Shown piece after piece: positions 34,354 through 42,114 of a stretch of 52,438 bases of DNA (positions are counted from its first letter, which is position 1; each line of letters begins with the position of its first letter). A program made the position numbers and the translations under genes. A model generated the notes under the pieces. The model made no database searches and was not told the origin of the DNA. It was given only the letters and a program-made list of their open reading frames with translations. The stretch comes from JAWPMV01 sp038527215 (GTDB lineage Bacteria > Bacteroidota > Bacteroidia > J057): contig JBCBGC010000047.1 in assembly GCA_038527215.1 (NCBI GenBank), positions 1 to 52,438 of the forward strand. The letters are read 5' to 3'.

Positions 34354-34565
34354 GTGGGCACACGTGCTTTTTTCTATCCCCTAGATAAACTATTCCCATC
34401 AACCAAACCATCCATTTGGCACACTTTTCTTTCCTCATAAAATTCACAGTGCATTCAAAATATCCGACGGACAATCTCCGAAAGCAGTGTCATGGATCGC
34501 TTATTTACGACGTGTAAATTATTTAATGCCGTAATAGATTGCTTACCAGATCAATCAAACTATTT

Positions 34566-35714
34566 ATGCGTAAACGCACCAGAGTAGCTCTGATCGGCGT
34601 GGTCGGTGTACCAGCCAGATACGGAGGGCTCGAAACACTCGCCCATCACCTTGTTCTACAGTTAGCCGATGCGTATCAGCTCACGGTTTATAATAGTAAG
34701 CACAATTACGAAGGCCATGAGCGCCCTTCCAGCTGGAAAGGGGCAGATATTAAATATCTCCCGCTCAAAGCCAATGGGGCCTCCAGTGTAGCCTACGACA
34801 TGTGGGCCATGCTTCATGCCATCAGAAAGCATGACGCCCTGGTCATCCTGGGAGTTTCCGGCTGCTTACTGCTGCCATTGCTGAAGTTAGTTTTCCCCAG
34901 AAAACGTTTCCTCGTCAACATCGATGGCCTGGAATGGCGTCGTCCCAAGTGGGGAAAATTCGCGAAAGCTTACCTAAAATTTGCGGAAAAGCTGGCCGTG
35001 CGTTTTGCCGATACCATCATCGCCGACAACAAAGCCATCCAGGACTATGTCCGGGAGGTTTATCAACGCGACGCTGAGATGATCGCCTACGGAGGGGACC
35101 ATGCTAACCCGGCTGACATCCTACCTGAAGACCAAGCGGCTTATCCCTTTCTGCAAGGTAGATACGCAGTCAAGGCCTGTCGCATCGAACCTGAGAACAA
35201 CATTGAAATGATCCTGGAAGGATTTTCGCGCTTCAATGAGATTTCGCTGGTGATCCTGGGCAACTGGGAAGATAGTGCTTTCGGAAAGCGTATGCGGTCC
35301 ACTTATGGAAAGTATGATCATATCTATATGCTGGACTTTATTCGGGATGCAAGGGTGCTGGATATGCTCCGAAGTAACTCCTATATCTATCTCCATGGAC
35401 ATAGCGCCGGAGGAACCAATCCTTCTTTGGTAGAAGCCATGAACCTGGCCCTGCCCATCATCGCTTATGGGGTAGTCTTCAATCGCGAGTCTACGGAAAA
35501 CCAGGCGGTATTCTTTGAGTCCGCTGAGGAATTGCTGGCCGAATTGCAAGCCCTTACCCCAGAAAAACGGCAGGCTTTGGGAGCCCGCATGAAGGAGCTG
35601 GCCGAGCGACTCTATACCTGGAAAGTGATCGCCAGACAATATGCAGATGCAGTCGATAAGGCCCTTTTGAAAGGAGCAAAAGCCTCCCCTGCTCAAACAC
35701 CGGCCCGCGCTTAA
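34566..35714 (+). CDS. Glycosyltransferase, DUF1972/GT4-like
   Basis: A 382-residue cytoplasmic GT-B glycosyltransferase. The N-terminal half carries the DUF1972 signature GVPARYGGLETLAHHLV, as in rhamnosyltransferases that act early on undecaprenyl-linked oligosaccharides. The C-terminal half has the donor-site HGHSAGGTNPSLVEAM, a variant of the GT4 E-x7-E region. Donor and acceptor sugars are unknown. The start is ATG 34566 (MRKRTRVALIG); a TTG nine codons upstream adds non-conserved residues. The gene is divergent from the acyltransferase operon (212 bp apart) and followed 42 bp later by the NHL-repeat T9SS cargo gene. Confidence 0.85.
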   Translation: MRKRTRVALIGVVGVPARYGGLETLAHHLVLQLADAYQLTVYNSKHNYEGHERPSSWKGADIKYLPLKANGASSVAYDMWAMLHAIRKHDALVILGVSGCLLLPLLKLVFPRKRFLVNIDGLEWRRPKWGKFAKAYLKFAEKLAVRFADTIIADNKAIQDYVREVYQRDAEMIAYGGDHANPADILPEDQAAYPFLQGRYAVKACRIEPENNIEMILEGFSRFNEISLVILGNWEDSAFGKRMRSTYGKYDHIYMLDFIRDARVLDMLRSNSYIYLHGHSAGGTNPSLVEAMNLALPIIAYGVVFNRESTENQAVFFESAEELLAELQALTPEKRQALGARMKELAERLYTWKVIARQYADAVDKALLKGAKASPAQTPARA

Positions 35715-35756
35715 TAAACGATCCGTAGAACGCCCACATAATACAGTCGATTAACC

Positions 35757-37610
35757 ATGCGTAACGTTGTTCCATTTTTGTTCCTGCTCCTCTCGGTATG
35801 TGCCTGGCAGCCGCTACAGGCTCAGTATGTAACCACGGTAGCTGGAGAAGTTGAGGTGATTGGACAGGATGATGGAGAGGCCTTGAACGGTGCGACCTTC
35901 AACAATCCCCACGGCATCACCATGGATGGAAACGGCATCATCTACATTGCCGACCGCTGGAACCATAAAATCCGGCGCTTTGATCCAAAGACCGAACAGG
36001 TAACTACCTATGCCGGTACGGGACAAATCGGCAAGGATGACGGCCCGGCTCTAAGTGCCAGTTTCTATGAACCATGGGGCATTTATGCAGACTCCATAGG
36101 GACCGTGTATGTGGCGGATACAAAAAACCACCTGGTACGAAAAATCGATACCTCTGGCATGGTTTCGACCATTGCCGGCTCCGGCTTGTGGGGGGTGCTG
36201 GATGGACCCGCTTCGGTAGCCAAGTTTTACGAGCCTTCCGGCATTCTCGCCGACCGATTCGGCAATATTTACGTTTGCGACCACCTCGGTCATACGGTCC
36301 GCAAGATCACCACCAACGGAATAGTTACCACCCTGGCTGGGGCGGGCCTTACCGAAGGCTATGCTGATGGGCCAGGCAATGTGGCCCGTTTTAACCGGCC
36401 TTTCGATATGGACTGGGATCACGAAGGCAACATCATCATGACCGATGAATGGAACCATCGAATCCGACGAATTGCCCTCAATGGTACCACGACCACTGTT
36501 GCCGGTAGCGGGAGTATTGGAGATCTGAATGGTCCGGCGGACCAGGCCAGTTTCAATTATCCCTGGGACGTTTGCTCCGATGCCAATGGCGTCCTCTACG
36601 TGATGGACGGCTTTAACTATATCATCCGCAAAATCGAAAATGGAGAAGTGCAGGCCTTTGTAGGAGAATCACGCATCCAGGGCGCTCAAGACGGAGTAGG
36701 CGATCAGGCCTCTTTCAATGGCGCCACAGCCATGGTGTTCGATCCGGTCTCGGGAGATATTTATGTAGCTGATGCTTATAACCAACTGATCCGGAAAGTA
36801 TCCACTGATTCCAACTTGCAATTAAGTGCCGAAAACCTGCAAAATGGAGATACGGTTTGTGTGGGTTTTACCACCACTTTTTTCGCAGCGCCTGACATTT
36901 TTCAGCTCTATGATTTCTACGTAAATGGGACGTCAGTCCAGGTTTCGACCGTTGATAATTACTCCCAATCTTTTCTCCAACCCGGAGAGGTGGAAGTAGA
37001 AGTCATCGGGACGGACGAAAACAACGGACAGTTGACCTCCAATACCATCCGGTTCTATGTGGCCCCCTTCCCTACAGCCACCTATACTTTGACCGATCAA
37101 CGTCAGGACCTTAATGGATTGACGGTAGAATTTACCGGCACGGAATACCCTGGCGGCCAGTACCATTGGGAATTTGGCGACAGCCTTGCTGGTGCGAACA
37201 ATTTCGCCACTGGCCGTATCGTCACCCACACCTATACAGAATACGGAAATTACCCGGTCAGCCTGAGCATCGCCAGCCCAGGAGGCTGTGCAGACACCTT
37301 ATTGGATGCGCCGGGAATTGAATTTAAAGAGCAAGAGAACCTCCTGTTCATCCCTACGGCTTTTACGCCCAATGGAGATGGTGTGAATGATATTCTTTTT
37401 CTACGGGGAAAAAACATCGTAGAGATGGAGTTTATGGTTTTCAATGAATGGGGAGAGATGATCTTCCGCACCGTGGAGCCTTCTGAGGGTTGGGATGGCA
37501 CGCGCAAAAACCGGGAGGTAAACCCGGACACTTATGTATATCTGGCTAAAGTAAAAACGACGGACGGAGTAGTGCATACTCTGCATGGAAAAACAACGCT
37601 GATTCGATGA
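35757..37610 (+). CDS. T9SS type-B cargo: NHL-repeat propeller, PKD domain, CHU_C sorting domain
   Basis: A 617-residue secreted protein. Signal peptide is residues 1-22. Residues 25-345 hold about six NHL repeats (for example NNPHGITMDGNGIIYIADRW and VYVADTKNHLVRKID), a beta-propeller that usually binds protein or glycan. A PKD-like domain follows (about 440-520, HWEFGDSLAG then HTYTEYGNYPVSL). Residues 530-617 are the gliding-motility-type C-terminal domain (PTAFTPNGDGVNDI, FNEWGEMIF, EGWDGT, PDTYVYLAKV). This type-B signal is known to need a dedicated PorP/SprF-family protein, and one is encoded next with a 4-nt ATGA overlap. The protein is therefore probably displayed on the outer surface. 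Confidence 0.9.
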   Translation: MRNVVPFLFLLLSVCAWQPLQAQYVTTVAGEVEVIGQDDGEALNGATFNNPHGITMDGNGIIYIADRWNHKIRRFDPKTEQVTTYAGTGQIGKDDGPALSASFYEPWGIYADSIGTVYVADTKNHLVRKIDTSGMVSTIAGSGLWGVLDGPASVAKFYEPSGILADRFGNIYVCDHLGHTVRKITTNGIVTTLAGAGLTEGYADGPGNVARFNRPFDMDWDHEGNIIMTDEWNHRIRRIALNGTTTTVAGSGSIGDLNGPADQASFNYPWDVCSDANGVLYVMDGFNYIIRKIENGEVQAFVGESRIQGAQDGVGDQASFNGATAMVFDPVSGDIYVADAYNQLIRKVSTDSNLQLSAENLQNGDTVCVGFTTTFFAAPDIFQLYDFYVNGTSVQVSTVDNYSQSFLQPGEVEVEVIGTDENNGQLTSNTIRFYVAPFPTATYTLTDQRQDLNGLTVEFTGTEYPGGQYHWEFGDSLAGANNFATGRIVTHTYTEYGNYPVSLSIASPGGCADTLLDAPGIEFKEQENLLFIPTAFTPNGDGVNDILFLRGKNIVEMEFMVFNEWGEMIFRTVEPSEGWDGTRKNREVNPDTYVYLAKVKTTDGVVHTLHGKTTLIR

Positions 37611-39862
37611 AGAAAACCTGGATCATATGGGGATGGATATTGTTGGCCTGGCCCTGCTATTTGCAAGGGCAGGATCCGCATTTATCGCAATCCCACCGAA
37701 TGAAAGTGCTCCTCAATCCTGCTCAATTGGGCAATTTTGACGGGAAGCTCCGCATTCAGGGAGCCCATCGTCAACAATGGGGGAGTTTTCTATCCAGCCC
37801 TTTCCAGACCACTTTTACCTCGGCAGACGCTGGTTTGGGAAAAGCCGGTTTTGGAATCAACCTGGTCCGGGATGGCCTGGGAGAAGACGGCATGAATCAC
37901 CTACAGGCAGGGTTTGGCTTTGCCTACCACCAAAAGGCTGGTCCTGGCACCCTGAGCCTGGGGGTGCAAGGCGGGTTTATCCAACGGAGTTTCCAACCGG
38001 ATCAGCTGACCTTCGATAATCAGTATAATCCCAACACGGGTTTTGACCCTTCAGCCAGCAATGGAGAAACCTTCCTCAACACCTCCCTGACGGCCGGGGA
38101 TGTACACCTGGGATTGATCTATACCTTAAAGCCCCAAAACAGTGTGCTGGAGCAATTCGAGATCGGCGGAGCCATTGGTCATATCAATGAGCCCAATATT
38201 TCATTCCTTTCTGGCGATGCCGTTTTATCCAAAAAATACGTGGTCCAGGCCCAGGCAGATATCCTCAGTGGGCCCCGCCTACGCTTACACCCTACGGCAG
38301 TTTGGATGCAGCAGGGTACAGCTCAGGAATTGCTCATAGGGGCTCATATTGATTATGAGGTAGACCAGGAAGTCTACCTCCATCTGGGGGGGCAATATCG
38401 TCTGCAAGATGCGGTCATCCCTTATGTGGCCCTCAGTTTTAATAGGATGCACCTGGGCTTCACCTACGATGTAAATATTTCCCAGCTTTCAGCTGTCTCC
38501 AATCTCCGAGGAGGCTTTGAGTTGACCCTGGAATATATTTTCGACGGGAAGGGCAATGGTATCCGGCCAAAAAGCAACTATCCCAAACGAAGCAAAAAAC
38601 TGCTGAACGACCAGGACCGGGATGGCATATCCGACGCACGGGATGCCTGTCCGGATATCCCTGGCCTCAGAAAGTATAAAGGCTGTCCGGATTCTGACGG
38701 GGACGGCATTGTGGATGCTGAAGATGTATGCCCGACCATGCCCGGTCCCAGAGAACGTAACGGCTGTCCGGCCGCAGACCGGGATGGAGATGGGGTGCTG
38801 GACAAAGCGGATGCCTGTCCGGATGTAGCTGGATTGATTGCCTTCAAAGGCTGCCCGGATTCTGACCTGGATGGCCTGCCTGACCGCTACGACAAATGTC
38901 CGGATGAACCTGGCCCCAGGGTCCGCAGTGGCTGTCCTGCCTCAGATATTGACGCCGATGGAGATGGGATCCCGGATAAAATTGACCTCTGCCCTACCCT
39001 CGCGGGTGAGTCAGACTTGCAGGGATGTCCAGATGCAGACAAGGATGGCGTCATGGACTTTGAAGACCTCTGTCCTACCCTGGCCGGAAGCCTGGAAAAC
39101 CAGGGCTGTCCGCAAAAAGCCCGGGATAGCGACGGAGACGGCATCACAGATCCGATCGATAAATGTCCAACCGTAGCGGGTTTGAAGGAATTCAACGGCT
39201 GCCCCGATACGGATGAGGATGGGATCAGTGATTTTGAAGATGATTGTCCGCTCATCCCCGGTACCCCAGCCCGGAAAGGCTGCCCCGATGGCAACCTGGA
39301 TGTAGACGGGGATGGCATCCCCAATGCGGAGGACCGCTGCCCTTATGTGCCGGGTGAGCACAGGTTTAAAGGCTGCCCCGATACGGATAAGGATGGGCTG
39401 TCGGATTTGGATGACCAATGTCCGCTGATTGCTGGCCCCGTAGCCTTAAAGGGCTGTCCGGATACACAACCTATGAATATGTCCAGCCAACCAACTGCTC
39501 CTCAGCCTGCCATGTCGACACCTACCTTCCCTGAATTTGGGCCGGTCTTATTTGACACGGATCAGGCTATCATCAAACCAGAATTTTTTGCTATGCTCAA
39601 CGAACTGGCGGGCTACATGCTGAGATATCCAGAACTGGAACTGCTGGTAGCAGGCCACACGGATGATCGAGCTCCTTCCCAATACAATGTAGTCCTGGGA
39701 CAAAACCGGTCCAAAGCTGTCCAACATTATCTCTCTCTCAGAGGCGTGAACCCTGAACGGGTGAATATCCTCAGCTATGGAGAAATTATGCCTCGACAGA
39801 AAAACCTGGACGATACCTCCAGAGCCATGAACAGGCGAGCTGAATTGATGCTCATACGATAA
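37607..39862 (+). CDS. PorP/SprF-like outer-membrane protein fused to TSP3 repeats and an OmpA domain
   Basis: A 751-residue fusion. After a signal peptide (1-21), residues 23-320 are PorP/SprF (SQSHRMKVLLNPAQLGNFDG is the diagnostic start), a barrel that helps T9SS deliver type-B cargo. Residues 335-618 are ten thrombospondin type-3-like calcium repeats of 27-31 residues (DxDxDGxxDxxDxCP...GCP). After a Pro/Ser linker, residues 645-751 are an OmpA C-terminal domain (VLFDTDQAIIKPEF; VAGHTDDRAPSQYN; ILSYGEIMP; NRRAELML) that holds peptidoglycan. The start overlaps the cargo gene stop by 4 nt. It likely secretes or anchors that NHL protein and ties it to the cell wall. A terminator follows. Confidence 0.92.
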   Translation: MKKTWIIWGWILLAWPCYLQGQDPHLSQSHRMKVLLNPAQLGNFDGKLRIQGAHRQQWGSFLSSPFQTTFTSADAGLGKAGFGINLVRDGLGEDGMNHLQAGFGFAYHQKAGPGTLSLGVQGGFIQRSFQPDQLTFDNQYNPNTGFDPSASNGETFLNTSLTAGDVHLGLIYTLKPQNSVLEQFEIGGAIGHINEPNISFLSGDAVLSKKYVVQAQADILSGPRLRLHPTAVWMQQGTAQELLIGAHIDYEVDQEVYLHLGGQYRLQDAVIPYVALSFNRMHLGFTYDVNISQLSAVSNLRGGFELTLEYIFDGKGNGIRPKSNYPKRSKKLLNDQDRDGISDARDACPDIPGLRKYKGCPDSDGDGIVDAEDVCPTMPGPRERNGCPAADRDGDGVLDKADACPDVAGLIAFKGCPDSDLDGLPDRYDKCPDEPGPRVRSGCPASDIDADGDGIPDKIDLCPTLAGESDLQGCPDADKDGVMDFEDLCPTLAGSLENQGCPQKARDSDGDGITDPIDKCPTVAGLKEFNGCPDTDEDGISDFEDDCPLIPGTPARKGCPDGNLDVDGDGIPNAEDRCPYVPGEHRFKGCPDTDKDGLSDLDDQCPLIAGPVALKGCPDTQPMNMSSQPTAPQPAMSTPTFPEFGPVLFDTDQAIIKPEFFAMLNELAGYMLRYPELELLVAGHTDDRAPSQYNVVLGQNRSKAVQHYLSLRGVNPERVNILSYGEIMPRQKNLDDTSRAMNRRAELMLIR
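38609..39460 (+). repeat. Ten in-frame TSP3 repeats
   Basis: Ten coding units of 81-93 bp encode DxDGDGxxDxxDxCPxxxGxxxxxGCP. All repeat lengths are multiples of three, and the repeats diverge at the DNA level, so this is a protein repeat array and not a CRISPR or recent slippage expansion. It is calcium-binding by analogy with thrombospondin type-3 repeats. Confidence 0.9.
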
Positions 39863-39881
39863 ACGAAGCCACGAAAACGTC

Positions 39882-39914
39882 AGCCCTGAGAAAGAGATTT
39901 CTCGGGGCTTTTTT
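39882..39914 (+). terminator. Terminator of the cargo-SprF operon
   Basis: A 12-bp stem with one G-U pair (agccctgagaaa 39882-39893 with tttctcggggct 39898-39909), a gaga tetraloop and six Ts lie 20 bp after the stop. The remaining 300 bp to the next gene hold only that gene's promoter and a doubtful 58-codon frame (40044-40220). Confidence 0.9.
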
Positions 39915-40162
39915 ATAAAAAAGGAAAGGAATATGATAGAGATGTACAAAAAACAGGGGGTTCCAGCATCGAGCCTGGCGTTTTTTATTAAACAGCTATT
40001 CAACCAGACAATTTTACACATTGATTAAATACTCACTCAAACAATGAAAACAGCGCCTACTGCCTCCTTTTGCGCTTTTCATCACCAACAGCATCCCAAA
40101 ACCAGCTTTTCTTACCTCACTTATTTTACTCCCAAAAGACGTAATAAATCTTTAATTCTAGT

Positions 40163-40194
40163 TTTCGTAATTTCTCAATCATGGTCTATGTTTG
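40163..40194 (+). promoter_or_regulatory. Probable promoter of the WecA-like gene
   Basis: TATGTTTG (40187-40194) is a perfect TAnnTTTG -7 box. TTTC (40163-40166), one base off TTTG, lies 20 bp upstream. The start of transcription would be near 40201, about 16 nt before the ATG. Confidence 0.55.
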
Positions 40195-40216
40195 CTAGTG
40201 AACCATTGCTTGTACC

Positions 40217-41344
40217 ATGATTGAACTTTTAGTTCTCGTTGCGATTCCCCTCACTGCTTTTACATCTGCCTACCACCTGATACCAGCTATCATTAAGGTG
40301 GCTCAGGAGAAAGCCTTATTTGACCTTCCCGACGCCCGGAAGCAACACGCTCAGCCAACGCCTCCTATGGGGGGCATTGCGATCTTCGTGAGCTTCTTTC
40401 TGGCCTTTGCCATCTGGGCTGATCCCGCTGAGTTGTTGTATCTCAAATATCCCTTTATCGGGATAGTCTTACTTTTCTTCATGGGGCTTAAAGACGACTT
40501 ACTGGAAATGAAAGCCTCCCACAAATTCGTCATTCAGATTTTCATTGCTACCCTGGTAGCCGGGGGTGGACTCCGGATCGAACATTTGCATGGCCTATTT
40601 AGCATCTATGAATTAGGAATTTTCAGCCAGTACACCATCACCATCTTATTCATCGTCGGTTTTGTTAATGCTTTCAACCTGATTGACGGAATTGATGGCC
40701 TCTCTGGAGGACTGGGAATGATTGCCAGTCTGGTATTGGGGATTATGTTTATCAGCCTCAACCTGTGGGTCTATGCGGCCCTGAGCCTGGCCCTGGCCGG
40801 AAGTCTGCTCGGATTCCTCTGGTTTAACTTTGCCCCTGCCAAGATTTTTATGGGAGATGCCGGGTCCCTGGTAGTGGGATTCCTGATCGCCCTTTTGTCC
40901 ATCAGCTTCCTCAACTTTTCAGCCCCGCTTAGCGCCTTCAGTAGCTTTAATAGCTTCGGCCCAGCCCTGATATTTGCTCTCCTGATGGTCCCTTTGGTAG
41001 ATACCCTGCAGGTCATGTTTAGTCGGGTGATCCAGGGACGCTCTCCCTTTTCTCCTGACCGCAACCATGTCCATCACCACCTGATTCGCATGGGATTTTC
41101 TCACCAGGAAGCCTCGCTCCGTCTCTATGCGGTAAGCCTGGCCGCCGTTGGACTGGTGATCCTTGGCAATGTGCTCGACCTGCCCCAATCCATTATCCTG
41201 GGGGTACTGGTTTCGCTCAGCATTGCAGGGGTCTACTTCCTGCACTTGAAGAGTCAGCAAGCCGAAAAACCGCGCGCTACTCCGCAAACAAGCCTACCCA
41301 GTTGGACGAAATTTTTTCAGACCATCAACCAATATTTATTCTAG
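40217..41344 (+). CDS. WecA/MraY-type undecaprenyl-phosphate sugar-1-phosphate transferase
   Basis: A 375-residue inner-membrane enzyme with about 11 membrane segments. It transfers a HexNAc-1-phosphate (or other sugar-1-phosphate) from UDP-sugar to undecaprenyl phosphate, the priming step for a surface polysaccharide. Family motifs are all present: PPMGGIAIF, the Mg-binding GLKDDLLEM, NAFNLIDGIDGLSGG, FMGDAGSLVVGF and the cytoplasmic DRNHVHHHLIRMG loop. The HVHHHL loop is that of WecA/TagO rather than MraY, so peptidoglycan synthesis is unlikely. The nearby DUF1972 glycosyltransferase and O-acyltransferase fit the same pathway. Confidence 0.9.
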   Translation: MIELLVLVAIPLTAFTSAYHLIPAIIKVAQEKALFDLPDARKQHAQPTPPMGGIAIFVSFFLAFAIWADPAELLYLKYPFIGIVLLFFMGLKDDLLEMKASHKFVIQIFIATLVAGGGLRIEHLHGLFSIYELGIFSQYTITILFIVGFVNAFNLIDGIDGLSGGLGMIASLVLGIMFISLNLWVYAALSLALAGSLLGFLWFNFAPAKIFMGDAGSLVVGFLIALLSISFLNFSAPLSAFSSFNSFGPALIFALLMVPLVDTLQVMFSRVIQGRSPFSPDRNHVHHHLIRMGFSHQEASLRLYAVSLAAVGLVILGNVLDLPQSIILGVLVSLSIAGVYFLHLKSQQAEKPRATPQTSLPSWTKFFQTINQYLF

Positions 41345-41464
41345 GAAAATTCTAGTCCTTGCTCTTTCCCACGTGTCAAGGCTCGCGCACGCTGCAATTT
41401 GAAAAGCAAGCAGGCAACGTGGTTCTCATTTGAAGGGATGATTTTTGAGGGGAGGAAATGACCT

Positions 41465-41497
41465 ACGGTCCGCTACAGGCGGACCGTTTTTTTTTTT
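41465..41497 (+). terminator. Strong intrinsic terminator just upstream of the L,D-transpeptidase gene
   Basis: A perfect 9-bp GC-rich stem (acggtccgc 41465-41473 with gcggaccgt 41479-41487), a 5-nt loop and eleven Ts. It ends only 14 nt before the ATG at 41511 and lies 120 bp after the WecA-like stop. It either ends the upstream transcript, leaving almost no room for a promoter, or acts as a leader attenuator. Confidence 0.88.
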
Positions 41498-41510
41498 GTA
41501 GGTTACGGGC

Positions 41511-42059
41511 ATGGCTCAAGCTCCTGACCCTCCCCATTTCTGGCAGATTTTATCCTCCCGCTATCCCTCCTTCAGCATTGACCAATGGATCTATATTTCT
41601 GTTGAGGAGCAGCGCTTATGGTTCGGACAAAAGGAACAACTCCTGGCTACCTACCCGGTTTCCACCGCTACGAATGGACCAGGCAATCATTCCGGGAGTA
41701 ATTGCACCCCTTTAGGCCTTCACCATATCCGGGAAAAGCACGGAGCCAAGGTGCCTTTTGCCGGGGTCATGAAATCCAGGGAATTTACAGGCGAAATCGC
41801 GGTGTTGGACCCTGCTTTGCATCAAGGGGAAGACCTGATTACCAGCCGCATTCTCTGGCTGGGGGGCCTTGAACCCGGCCTGAATCAGGGACCAGGCATT
41901 GACTCCTACCAGCGTTATATTTATTTACATGGCACCCAAGCTGAGCACTTGATTGGACAAGCTGCCTCACACGGTTGTGTCCGCCTGAGGAATCAGGACA
42001 TCATTGATTTATTCGATCAGGTAGCGGTAGGCACCCTGGTGTACATTGGGGAGCAATAA
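41511..42059 (+). CDS. L,D-transpeptidase (YkuD domain)
   Basis: A 182-residue protein whose body is a YkuD catalytic domain. It has YLHGT (His140-Gly141) and the nucleophile motif ASHGCVRLRN (Ser153, His154, Cys156). Such enzymes make 3-3 peptidoglycan cross-links or attach proteins to peptidoglycan in the periplasm. No signal peptide is visible after ATG 41511 and there is no better upstream start, because the intrinsic terminator lies there. The protein is either exported by another route, has a cytosolic role, or the annotated start is wrong. Its TAA lies in the foot of the minus-strand terminator. Confidence 0.88.
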   Translation: MAQAPDPPHFWQILSSRYPSFSIDQWIYISVEEQRLWFGQKEQLLATYPVSTATNGPGNHSGSNCTPLGLHHIREKHGAKVPFAGVMKSREFTGEIAVLDPALHQGEDLITSRILWLGGLEPGLNQGPGIDSYQRYIYLHGTQAEHLIGQAASHGCVRLRNQDIIDLFDQVAVGTLVYIGEQ

Positions 42060-42093
42060 AAAGCCCCCTTTTATCCCGAAGGAAAAAGGAGGC
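42057..42093 (-). terminator. Terminator of the VIT-VWA-TonB gene
   Basis: The stem gccccctttt (42063-42072)/aaaaggaggc (42084-42093) has one G-U pair. Read on the minus strand it is followed by a T-rich run. It lies 22 bp after the stop at 42115. Confidence 0.7.
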
Positions 42094-42114
42094 CCATAAA
42101 CCAATTTTAACTCT

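Noticed and set aside
38609..39460. Possible CRISPR or satellite repeat
   Set aside because: The repeats are in frame, diverged at DNA level and encode TSP3 calcium-binding units with no constant spacers.
39548..40021. 157-codon minus-strand frame opposite the OmpA domain
   Set aside because: It is antisense to a well-supported domain and the terminator, with no recognisable protein features.
40044..40220. 58-codon plus-strand frame ending in an ATGA overlap with the WecA-like gene
   Set aside because: The composition is not protein-like, and a near-consensus promoter (40163-40194) for the downstream gene lies inside it, so the overlap is probably chance.
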